A DNA stretch of 28,527 nucleotides from an uncultured Collinsella sp. Its GTDB lineage: Bacteria > Actinomycetota > Coriobacteriia > Coriobacteriales > Coriobacteriaceae. The notes below the pieces were generated by a model. That model saw nothing but the letters and a program-made list of their open reading frames with translations, was not told the origin of the DNA and did no database searches. Of the stretch, positions 21,887-28,527 are shown piece after piece. How positions within the stretch are numbered: the first letter of the stretch is position 1; each line of letters starts with the position of its first letter. The position numbers and the translations under genes were made by a program. The stretch spans positions 1 through 28,527 of the forward strand of contig CAAFQK010000006.1 of NCBI GenBank assembly GCA_900765115.1, in the 5' to 3' direction.

Positions 21887-22690
21887 ATGGCCCACGCAAC
21901 AACCCGAGCCTTCGCCGATGAGCGTCGTGCCGCCATCATGGAAATGCTCGAGCATAATGCCTCGGTGCAGGTAGCAGAAATCGCCCAGACCTTTGGCGTG
22001 TCCTCCGTCACCGCCCGCGCCGACCTGGACGCGCTCGCCGAAGCAGGCAAGCTGCGCCGCACGCACGGCGGTGCCGTCTCGCTCCACAAACGCCTGACCG
22101 TCTCCACGCAGGATCGCCGCATCAATGTCAACGTCGCTGCCAAGCAGGCCATCGCGCAAAGCGCCATCGCACTCGTCAGCGACGGCGACACGCTGCTCAT
22201 CGACTCGGGCACCACCGCGCTCGAATTTGTCCGCCTGCTCGACCAACGCGACGGCATCACCGTCATCACCGCAGACATTACCATCGCCGACTACATCGAC
22301 GAGAGTATGCCCTCGGTCGATGTCGTCATGCTGGGCGGCGCGCTGCGCAAAGGGCACCGCTATCTGTACGGTCCGCTCACCATGCAGGCACTGCAGATGG
22401 TTCACGCCGACCTCGCCATTATGTGCCCCGGTGCCTTTGTTCCAGGCTGTGGCTTTACCACCGACTTTCCGCAGATGGCCGAGACCAAAACCGCTATGAT
22501 CACCGCTGCGCGTAAGAGCGTGGCGCTCATGGACGCGAGCAAGGTCAACGGACGCGGCATGTATCGCTTCGCCGAACTTACCGATGTCGACACCATCGTG
22601 ATGGACCGCGACCCCGATGGCTCCATCGCCACCTCAATCGCCGAGGCCACCGGCATCGACGCCCCAACCCTCATCATCGCCACCGCCTAA
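21887..22690 (+). CDS. DeoR-family sugar-phosphate-responsive regulator
   Basis: 267-residue DeoR-type repressor. The N-terminal winged helix-turn-helix lies at about 10-62 (RRAAIMEMLEHNASVQVAEI, then FGVSSVTARADLDALAEAGK and RRTHGGAV). The DeoRC sensor domain contains LLIDSGTTALEFVRLL, VITADITIADYI and MLGGALRKGH, the sugar-phosphate-binding fold. Such proteins are usually relieved by phosphorylated sugars. I prefer ATG 21887 because GGAG lies 5 bases before it, while the in-frame ATG at 21830 has no ribosome site. It is divergent from the bisphosphate aldolase gene, its likely target, and may also repress itself. It ends 6 bp before a terminator palindrome. Confidence 0.9.
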   Translation: MAHATTRAFADERRAAIMEMLEHNASVQVAEIAQTFGVSSVTARADLDALAEAGKLRRTHGGAVSLHKRLTVSTQDRRINVNVAAKQAIAQSAIALVSDGDTLLIDSGTTALEFVRLLDQRDGITVITADITIADYIDESMPSVDVVMLGGALRKGHRYLYGPLTMQALQMVHADLAIMCPGAFVPGCGFTTDFPQMAETKTAMITAARKSVALMDASKVNGRGMYRFAELTDVDTIVMDRDPDGSIATSIAEATGIDAPTLIIATA

Positions 22691-22696
22691 AAACAT

Positions 22697-22737
22697 AAAC
22701 CACCACAAAGGTGCCTGAGTCCCCTTTGTGGTGGTTT
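22697..22737. terminator. Terminator palindrome after deoR (CCACCACAAAGG type)
   Basis: AAACCACCACAAAGG (22697-22711) pairs perfectly with CCTTTGTGGTGGTTT (22723-22737). The loop contains GCCTGAGTCC. It is the first of two near-identical hairpins between the convergent deoR and flavoprotein genes. Confidence 0.8.
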
Positions 22738-22765
22738 GAACGGCACGGCGGTTCGCTCCGCCAGT

Positions 22766-22907
22766 TTGTCTCAATCTGTAACAACTAGACCCCTAAAAGT
22801 CAGTTAACTGTTACAGATCGAGATAATTCCGCTCGACCCCCGCCCTTAATCTAAACCTGTAACAGATAGAGTCGATTTAGCCGCCCAGATGTTACAGATT
22901 GAGACAA
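22766..22907. repeat. 142-bp element with TGTTACAGAT-GAGA repeats
   Basis: The ends are an exact 18-bp inverted repeat: TTGTCTCAATCTGTAACA (22766-22783) and its complement at 22890-22907. Two further degenerate copies lie inside, TGTTACAGATCGAGATAA (22809-22826) and TGTAACAGATAGAGTC (22858-22873). It is non-coding and sits exactly between two terminator hairpins. It could be a miniature mobile element, a protein-binding cluster or a genus-specific repeat. No transposase or clear target-site duplication was seen. Confidence 0.6.
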
Positions 22908-22924
22908 TCGGATCCCGAAATGGA

Positions 22925-22965
22925 AAAACCACCACAAAGGTGCCTGTCCCCTTTGTGGTGGTTTT
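22925..22965. terminator. Terminator palindrome after the flavoprotein gene
   Basis: AAAACCACCACAAAGG (22925-22940) pairs perfectly over 16 bp with 22950-22965. The loop is TGCCTGTCC. It lies 22 bp beyond the flavoprotein stop and ends minus-strand transcription. It is nearly identical to the hairpin at 22697-22737 and similar to 1611-1649. Confidence 0.8.
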
Positions 22966-22986
22966 GACGGTAGAAGCGAGCCGTTG

Positions 22987-24147
22987 TTACTTGGACAGCT
23001 CGTCGGCGAGAACCTCGATCTGAGCGCGCGAGGCGTCGTTGAGCGAGCCCAGCACGGTCACCTTGTTCTGCGCCAGGGTAATGTCCTTCATGCCCTCGAG
23101 CTCCCTGGTCATAACCTTGGCAGCGGTGGGCGCCCAGGAGCCGGCCTCAACGAGCGCCACCGTACGGTTCTGATAGGCATGCTCGGCAAGTGTGTGGATA
23201 AAGGTGCTCATGGACGGGAAGATCTCGCCCTGATAGGTGATGGAGGCGAGCACCAGACGGTCGTAGCGGAACGCGTCCTCAACGGCCTCGGTCATGTCGT
23301 CACGAGCCAGGTCAAAGACGGAGACCTTCTGGCCGCGAGCCTCAAGCGCAGATGCGAGCTCCTCGACGGCAGCCTTCAGATGCCCGTACACGCTCGCATA
23401 GGCAATCGTGATACCCTCGTCCTCGGGCTGATAGCTCGACCAGGTGTTATAGGTGTCGAGGTAGTAGCCCAGGTTCTCAGTCAGCACGGGGCCGTGGAGC
23501 GGGCAGATAATCTGGATGTCCAGGTCGGCGGCCTTCTTGAGGACGGCCTGCACGAACTTGCCGAACTTACCGACGATGCCAAAGTAGTAACGGCGCGCTT
23601 CGCAAGCCCAGCCCTCGGGATCCTCGATGTCGTTGGCGCCAAACTTGCCAAAACCGTCGGCACTAAAGAGCACCTTGTCGGTGGACTCGTAGGAGAACAG
23701 CACCTCGGGCCAGTGAACGTTGGGGGCGCCGATAAAGGTCAGGCTGTGGCCGCCCAGATCGAGCACATCGCCCTCTTTGACGACCATCTTGCGCTCGGGG
23801 AAGTCGGTGCCAAAGTAGTTGACCATCATGCGGAAGGCGCCCATGCTTGCCACGATCTGCGCCTGGGGATAGCGCTCCATAAAGGCGGCAATGCCGGCGG
23901 AGTGATCGGGCTCCATGTGATGGACAACCAGGTAGTCGGGCGTACGGCCGTCGAGCGCGGCCTCGAGGTTGCCGAGCCACTCGTCAACAAAACCGCCGTC
24001 GACTGAATCGGCGACAGCGATTTTATCGCCCAAGATAACGTAGCTGTTATATGCCATACCGTTCTCGGACACGTCGTACTGGCCCTCGAACAGGTCAATG
24101 TCGTGATCGTCGACACCGATGTAGCGGATATCCTTGGTGATCTCCAT
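22987..24147 (-). CDS. Class A flavodiiron protein (FprA family)
   Basis: 386-residue A-type flavoprotein that reduces oxygen to water or nitric oxide to nitrous oxide, protecting anaerobes. The N-terminal metallo-beta-lactamase-like diiron domain has HHMEPDH (H77, E79, D81, H82), NVHWPEV, SADGFGKFG and CPLHGP. The C-terminal flavodoxin domain binds FMN (YASVYGHLKAA at about 254). Length and two-domain layout are those of class A proteins, which need an external rubredoxin-like donor not encoded here. ATG 24147 has AGGAGG about 10 bases upstream. It is monocistronic, with an inverted repeat (24164-24187) between promoter and ribosome site that may bind a redox-responsive repressor. Confidence 0.94.
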   Translation of the reverse strand: MEITKDIRYIGVDDHDIDLFEGQYDVSENGMAYNSYVILGDKIAVADSVDGGFVDEWLGNLEAALDGRTPDYLVVHHMEPDHSAGIAAFMERYPQAQIVASMGAFRMMVNYFGTDFPERKMVVKEGDVLDLGGHSLTFIGAPNVHWPEVLFSYESTDKVLFSADGFGKFGANDIEDPEGWACEARRYYFGIVGKFGKFVQAVLKKAADLDIQIICPLHGPVLTENLGYYLDTYNTWSSYQPEDEGITIAYASVYGHLKAAVEELASALEARGQKVSVFDLARDDMTEAVEDAFRYDRLVLASITYQGEIFPSMSTFIHTLAEHAYQNRTVALVEAGSWAPTAAKVMTRELEGMKDITLAQNKVTVLGSLNDASRAQIEVLADELSK

Positions 24148-24163
24148 CAGGCAAAGCCTCCTA

Positions 24164-24187
24164 GATAGACAAAAGAACCCGTCTATC
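24164..24187. promoter_or_regulatory. Inverted repeat in the flavoprotein leader
   Basis: GATAGAC (24164-24170) and GTCTATC (24181-24187) are exact inverted arms with a 10-bp spacer. On the minus strand the first arm overlaps TTATGATAGAC, whose TATGAT is a plausible -10. The repeat would therefore cover the transcription start and fits an operator or a 5' hairpin. Confidence 0.4.
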
Positions 24188-24276
24188 ATAACACTCGTCT
24201 TCATAGCCACGGCTATCTGCCAGCATCCTTATCGATTGTTATTGAGGCGGAATATACCGCCGTTGACCTGCAAAAA

Positions 24277-25308
24277 CTATACGCGCGGCGCTGCCGTGCT
24301 ATGTCGAATAATGAGCTGGCCGGGAATACGAATGGCAACGGTTTTGCCCGCCGTACCCGCCTCGGGAACCGCATGCTCGAATACCTCGCGCCCACGCTGA
24401 TGCAAATCGAATCGCACGGTCGTGAGCTCGTTGTGTGCCACAAAATCATCGAGCGAATCGTCGACGCCCACCACGCTCACGTCCTCGGGCACGCGCAGGC
24501 CGCTATCACGCAGTGCGGCAATCACGCCATTTGCCATCTGATCGTTTGCCGCATAGATCGCCGTCATGGTGCGATCGTGCTCTGCCAGATACCTGCCGGC
24601 TTCGTAGCCGCTATTGGCAGACCAGTCGCCCTCGAGCGGCTCCGTCGGCTCAATATGCTTGCGCTCGAGCGCGTCCTGCCAACCGGCGCGGCGGAACTGT
24701 TCGTCCACCGAGAAGGACGGACCGCCAATATAACGGACCTGCTCGTGGCCAAGCTCAAACAGATGGTCCATAAGCAGCAGCGAGCAACCATAGTGGTCGG
24801 AATCGACCGTAGTCACCCGCGGGTGCGCATACATGGTGACAATGACCGTGCCGATTCCCGGCAGCGGATCGAACGTCTCAAAGTCGGGCGCCATGCGGCT
24901 CATGCCGATGATGATGCCATCGACCGGCAGCGCCGCCATGCGACGCGTAGCCTCGGCAAGCGAAAACTCCTCGGTCTTGGACATCTCGACCAGCGTGATG
25001 GCGCAATGATGCTCGCGAGCAGCGCTGGCGATGCCGTCGATCATTGAGAGGTTGCCAAACTTGGTGACATCGTTGACGCACAGGCCGACCGAATGGTAAC
25101 GGCCATCACGCAGCGAGCGACCGGCATAACTCGGACGAAAGCCGAGCTCTTGCATGGCGGCCTGCACGCGCTGGCGCGTCTGCTCGTTGACGTTGGGCAA
25201 GCCGTTGGCGACGCGCGAAACCGTCTGCTGCGAAACGCCAGCAGCGCGGGCGACGTCGGCCATGGAGACCGGACGCGTGCCTGTATCGTTGGACGGGCGC
25301 CTTGCCAC
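24277..25308 (-). CDS. LacI-family regulator of the galactose genes
   Basis: 343-residue LacI/GalR repressor. The N-terminal helix-turn-helix is at about 15-40 (MADVARAAGVSQQTVSRVAN), then the hinge, then a periplasmic-binding-protein-like effector domain with typical DGIIIGMSR, YIGGP, AIYAANDQMANGVIAAL and VSVVGVDDS. The start is GTG 25308, with AAGGTGA 5 bases upstream. The longer in-frame extension would cross an operator site and is rejected. It is divergent from galK-galT, and three copies of a TGTTAACGTACTC operator lie in between, so control of gal genes with autorepression is the natural reading. The ligand is probably galactose or a derivative, inferred from context. Confidence 0.92.
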   Translation of the reverse strand: MARRPSNDTGTRPVSMADVARAAGVSQQTVSRVANGLPNVNEQTRQRVQAAMQELGFRPSYAGRSLRDGRYHSVGLCVNDVTKFGNLSMIDGIASAAREHHCAITLVEMSKTEEFSLAEATRRMAALPVDGIIIGMSRMAPDFETFDPLPGIGTVIVTMYAHPRVTTVDSDHYGCSLLLMDHLFELGHEQVRYIGGPSFSVDEQFRRAGWQDALERKHIEPTEPLEGDWSANSGYEAGRYLAEHDRTMTAIYAANDQMANGVIAALRDSGLRVPEDVSVVGVDDSLDDFVAHNELTTVRFDLHQRGREVFEHAVPEAGTAGKTVAIRIPGQLIIRHSTAAPRV

Positions 25309-25400
25309 AGGATCACCTTCACCCTTGCGAGATCTGAATAGCGTGAATGCCGGCCGAGCAGAAATACACCCCGCGCCGAGGACCGCTATCGTCGGACGCA

Positions 25401-25413
25401 TGTTAACGTACTC
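25401..25413. promoter_or_regulatory. LacI operator site 1
   Basis: TGTTAACGTACTC, centred on a CpG as LacI-family operators are. It lies 93 bp upstream of the regulator's GTG start, suiting autorepression. It is identical over 13 bp to sites 2 (inverted) and 3. Confidence 0.7.
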
Positions 25414-25521
25414 TACTTTTTCTATCTGCATCTCTTCTGCTTTATAAGTCCATACGGCACTACCGTTCACGGCCGAATATCGACCGATTACCAGATTCTC
25501 AAAAAGTGACAAGCGATGTGT

Positions 25522-25539
25522 TATGAGTACGTTAACATA
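25522..25539. promoter_or_regulatory. LacI operator site 2
   Basis: TATGAGTACGTTAACATA is the inverted copy of the same motif, 123 bp centre-to-centre from site 1 and 64 bp from site 3. The spacing to site 3 (about six helical turns) would allow DNA looping. Confidence 0.7.
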
Positions 25540-25587
25540 GCTCGTAACGTGCGGTATCGTGAACAAATGGTCTATGCCGCTTCAAGT

Positions 25588-25603
25588 TGTTAACGTACTC
25601 ATA
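25588..25603. promoter_or_regulatory. LacI operator site 3
   Basis: TGTTAACGTACTCATA lies 43 bp before the galK start, in a position to block galK transcription. The extended match with site 2 includes the flanking ATGAGTAC/GTACTCAT. Confidence 0.7.
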
Positions 25604-25645
25604 ACGACGCAAAACTCGCCCGTGTGCGCCAAGGAAAGGACTCCC

Positions 25646-26851
25646 ATGACCACCCCCGACGAAAAGACATTCGCCACGCTCACCAAACTGTTTGAGGAGG
25701 AGTTTGGCCCCATCGGCGACCGCCAGGTGCTCTACGTGCACGCGCCCGGCCGTTCCGAGATCAGCGGCAACCACACCGACCACGAGGGTGGCCACGTTAT
25801 CGCCGGCTCGCTCGATGTCGCCGTTGACGGCATCGCCGTGGCGACCGACACCAACAAGGTCCGCATCGCCGATGAGGGCTACCCCACCTTTGAGATCACG
25901 CTCGACACGCTGGATATTCAAGAGTCCGAGAAGGGCACGTCCGCAAGTCTCGTCCGCGGCATGGCCCACGAGATTGCAGCCCTTGGCGTTGAGCCCCACG
26001 GCTTCGACTTCGCCTTCACCTGCTCCGTCCCCTCGGGCGGCGGCCTTTCCAGCTCTGCCGCCGTCGAGGCCGCGTACGGTCGTGCCATGGAGACGCTCTG
26101 GGGCGCGCCCGCAATTGAGCCCGTCGCACTCGCCCAAATGAGCCAGCGCACCGAGAACAACTATTACGGCAAGCCCTGCGGTCTGATGGACCAGGCTGCT
26201 GTGTGCCTAGGCGGCCTTGCCTACATGGACTTTGAGGACCAGGCTCAGCCTAAAACCCAGAAGCTCGAGCTCAACTTTGAGGATCACGGCTACGCGCTCG
26301 TGCTCGTTAAGGTCGGTGCCGACCACGTGGCCGCCACCGATGACTATGCCGCCGTTCCGCGCGAGATGCAAGATGTTGCCGCCGAGTTTGGCAAGGCACG
26401 CCTGTGCGAGGTCGACGTTGCCGACTTTGACGCTAAGCTGCCCGAGCTGCGCGCCAAGCTGGGCGACCGCGCCTGCCTGCGCGCCGTTCACTACTGGTAC
26501 GAGAACGGCCTGGTCGACAAGCGCTGGGCGGCTCTAAACGCCGGCGACATCGACCAGTTCCTGGTCCTGACGCGCGAGTCCGGCGCAAGCTCTGCCATGT
26601 ACCTGCAGAATGTCGTTGCCAAGCTGGGCTCCGAGCAGCCCTCCATGTATGCCCTGGCACTTGCCGAGCACGTGCTCGACGGCCGCGGTGCCGTCCGCAT
26701 CCACGGTGGTGGCTTTGGCGGCACCATCCAGGCCTTCGTACCGCTCGACCTGGTCGACACCTTCGTTGCCAAGATGAACGGCTGGCTGGGCGAGGGCTCT
26801 GCCCGCCACTACGCAATTTCTGACAAGGGAGCTTACGCGGCATGGCTGTAA
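25646..26851 (+). CDS. galK: Galactokinase
   Basis: 401-residue GHMP-family kinase that phosphorylates galactose to galactose-1-phosphate with ATP. The galactokinase signature reads GRSEISGNHTDHEGGH (35-50), the ATP-binding GHMP motif is SVPSGGGLSSSAA (127-139), and the C-terminal GHMP motif is RIHGGGFGGTIQAFV. The length is usual. ATG 25646 is preceded by GAAAGGA at about 6 bases. Its stop overlaps the galT start by 10 bases, so the two are translationally coupled. Three LacI-type operator sites upstream indicate repression without galactose. No galE or mutarotase gene is in the window. Confidence 0.95.
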   Translation: MTTPDEKTFATLTKLFEEEFGPIGDRQVLYVHAPGRSEISGNHTDHEGGHVIAGSLDVAVDGIAVATDTNKVRIADEGYPTFEITLDTLDIQESEKGTSASLVRGMAHEIAALGVEPHGFDFAFTCSVPSGGGLSSSAAVEAAYGRAMETLWGAPAIEPVALAQMSQRTENNYYGKPCGLMDQAAVCLGGLAYMDFEDQAQPKTQKLELNFEDHGYALVLVKVGADHVAATDDYAAVPREMQDVAAEFGKARLCEVDVADFDAKLPELRAKLGDRACLRAVHYWYENGLVDKRWAALNAGDIDQFLVLTRESGASSAMYLQNVVAKLGSEQPSMYALALAEHVLDGRGAVRIHGGGFGGTIQAFVPLDLVDTFVAKMNGWLGEGSARHYAISDKGAYAAWL

Positions 26852-28470
26852 TGACTGATGTGCGCGAGGCCGCGCAGGGCCTGATTGAGTATGCCATCCA
26901 TCGATCGATGATCGGTCAGGACGATCGCATCTGGGCCTACAACACCATTTTGGAGTGCATCGGCGCCACGGGCCCCGCACTCGACATGGCTTGGGCGCTG
27001 CAGACCGAGAAGATTTCGCTCTTGCACCCCGATACACTCCCCGACTTTGATCTGGAGGGCACGCTTGCCGCGCTTTCCGAGGTTGCCGTTGCCAACGGTG
27101 CTGCCGAGGACACGGCGTCGGGCCGCGACCGCATCGCCATGCACATCATGGGCATGCTCATGCCGCGCCCCTCTGTCGTGATTGACGAGTTCACCGGCCG
27201 TATGGGCGTCAACGAGCCCCGCGCCGCGACCGACTGGTTCTACGGCCTGTGCTGCGACGCCGGTTATGTGCGCCGCGCCGCCATCGCGCGCAACATCAAG
27301 TGGAGCACCCCCACCAACTGGGGCGACCTTGAGATCACCATCAACCTGTCAAAGCCCGAGAAGGATCCGCGCGACATTGCCGCGGCCGGCGCTGCAAAGA
27401 ACACGGGCGAGAAGTATCCCGCCTGCCAGCTGTGCATCGAAAATGAGGGCTACCCTGGACGCTCCGCCGCGGCCGACGGCGGCGCCCATCCCGCTCGCCA
27501 GAACCTGCGCATTATCCCCATTGAGCTCAACGGCGAGCGCTGGGGCTTCCAGTACAGCCCGTACGCGTACTTTAACGAGCATTGCATTGCCATGAGCTCC
27601 GAGCATCGTCCGATGCACGTCGATCGCAAGAGCCTCTCTTGCCTGCTCGATTTTGTGGGCCTGTTCCCGCACTACTTTATCGGCTCCAACGCCGACCTGC
27701 CCATCGTGGGCGGCTCGATTCTGTCGCACGACCACTTCCAAGGCGGTGCGCACGAGTTCCCGATGATGCACGCGGCCGAGGTCTCGCAGTTTAGCGTGCC
27801 CGGTTTTGACCAGGTCACCGGCACTGTGCTGCAGTGGCCGCTTTCGGTGCTGCGCCTGCGCTCGCATGACCGCGCTCAGCTGCTCGACGCTGCTGAGAAG
27901 ATCATCCTCGCCTGGCGTGAATGGACCGACGAGTCCGCGGGCGTCATCGCGCATACAGCCGACGGCGTGGCGCACAACACCGTGACGCCCGTCATCCGCC
28001 GCGTGGACTCCCGCGGCAACGCCGGTGGCGAGATCTACGAGGCCTACCTGGCGCTTCGCTGCAACATCACGACCGATGAGCATCCGCTGGGTGTGTTCCA
28101 CCCGCATGCCGAGTACCACCATATTAAGAAGGAGAACATCGGCCTGATCGAGGTCATGGGCCTGGCCATTTTGCCGCCGCGCTTGGTTCCCGAGCTCGGC
28201 GCCGTCCGCGAGCACTTGCTGGCAGCCAAGGCCGATGCCAGCTACGACCTTGCTGGCGCGCTCGAGGGCGACGACCTTTGCCGCAGCCACGCCGCGTGGG
28301 CAGAGGATGTCTTTGCCCGCCGCGCCGATGAACTTACGGCCGACAACGCCATCGACATCCTGCACGAGGAGGTCGGCGTGGTGTTTGGCCACGTGCTCGA
28401 CAACGCCGGCGTCTTTAAGTGGGACCAAGCCGGCCGCGCCGCCCAGCAGCGCTTTATCGACTCGCTGTAG
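26842..28470 (+). CDS. galT: UDP-glucose--hexose-1-phosphate uridylyltransferase (class 2 GalT)
   Basis: 542-residue enzyme that transfers UMP from UDP-glucose to galactose-1-phosphate in the Leloir pathway. It is the long Firmicutes/Actinobacteria class 2 form rather than the roughly 350-residue E. coli form. Active-site region is SHDHFQGG (295-302); other family blocks include YFNEHCIAMSSEHRPM, FPHYFIGSNADLPIVGGS and a late HPHAEYHHIKKENIGLIEVMGLAILP. The start is ATG 26842, with AAGGGAG 10 bases upstream. A second ATG at 26851, touching the galK stop, is possible. It is the last gene in the window. The 57 bases after its stop show no gene or clear terminator. Confidence 0.95.
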   Translation: MAVMTDVREAAQGLIEYAIHRSMIGQDDRIWAYNTILECIGATGPALDMAWALQTEKISLLHPDTLPDFDLEGTLAALSEVAVANGAAEDTASGRDRIAMHIMGMLMPRPSVVIDEFTGRMGVNEPRAATDWFYGLCCDAGYVRRAAIARNIKWSTPTNWGDLEITINLSKPEKDPRDIAAAGAAKNTGEKYPACQLCIENEGYPGRSAAADGGAHPARQNLRIIPIELNGERWGFQYSPYAYFNEHCIAMSSEHRPMHVDRKSLSCLLDFVGLFPHYFIGSNADLPIVGGSILSHDHFQGGAHEFPMMHAAEVSQFSVPGFDQVTGTVLQWPLSVLRLRSHDRAQLLDAAEKIILAWREWTDESAGVIAHTADGVAHNTVTPVIRRVDSRGNAGGEIYEAYLALRCNITTDEHPLGVFHPHAEYHHIKKENIGLIEVMGLAILPPRLVPELGAVREHLLAAKADASYDLAGALEGDDLCRSHAAWAEDVFARRADELTADNAIDILHEEVGVVFGHVLDNAGVFKWDQAGRAAQQRFIDSL

Positions 28471-28527
28471 AGCACAGACCCGGACGCTCAACGGCAGCCC
28501 CCACGACATAGCCACCTACACGACAAC

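Noticed and set aside
22984..24006. 340-codon plus-strand frame
   Set aside because: Antisense to the flavodiiron protein, which has all its metal-ligand motifs.
25309..25566. 86-residue N-terminal extension of the LacI regulator
   Set aside because: It crosses two operator sites and adds sequence before the normally N-terminal helix-turn-helix. GTG 25308 has a ribosome site.

Overview
The window looks like a chromosomal segment of a Coriobacteriia gut actinobacterium, most likely Collinsella or a close relative. This is inferred from the GC-rich sequence, the membrane-anchored LuxR regulators, the agmatine-deiminase genes, the class A flavodiiron protein and the many short palindromic intergenic repeats. 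No database search was possible. I see no rRNA, tRNA, CRISPR array, transposase, prophage or origin.

Layout. 1-1.6 kb: the end of an HTH protein and a DUF4143-type ATPase with three 23-bp tandem repeats in its promoter region. 1.6-6.4 kb: a MATE exporter, a YtcJ-like amidohydrolase, a seven-helix membrane LuxR regulator (all minus strand) and a divergent 63-residue small ORF. 6.4-14 kb: an agmatine catabolism locus. A divergent AguR-like membrane LuxR activator (plus) faces aguB (putrescine carbamoyltransferase), aguD (agmatine/putrescine antiporter), aguA (agmatine deiminase) and a second AguD-like antiporter (all minus). Gene order matches the aguR-aguBDAC loci of lactic acid bacteria, but a second antiporter sits where carbamate kinase (aguC) is expected. 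The gaps before and after aguA (367 and about 600 nt) are gene-free and packed with long nested hairpins. 14.2-18.4 kb: a Bce-type ABC transporter without an adjacent two-component system, and a NUDIX hydrolase fused to a Vsr mismatch endonuclease. 18.6-20.5 kb: a small ORF, an AraC regulator probably made from a leaderless mRNA, and a HAD phosphatase. 20.7-22.7 kb: a class II fructose/tagatose-bisphosphate aldolase divergent from a DeoR regulator. 23-24.2 kb: a flavodiiron protein. 24.3-28.5 kb: a LacI regulator divergent from a galK-galT operon, with three matching operator-like sites.

How the parts work together. Agmatine is imported in exchange for putrescine (AguD), deiminated to N-carbamoylputrescine (AguA) and cleaved by phosphate to putrescine and carbamoyl phosphate (AguB). 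A carbamate kinase would recover ATP but must lie elsewhere. GalK and GalT feed galactose into hexose phosphates, and the aldolase sits downstream in sugar catabolism.

Most distinctive features: (i) the structured intergenic RNAs or repeats around aguA, (ii) the NUDIX-Vsr fusion, (iii) palindromic repeats at every convergent gene junction, including a hairpin family whose loops carry CCTGTCCC-like sequence, and (iv) clear operator-like repeats before the ATPase, aguB/aguR and gal genes.
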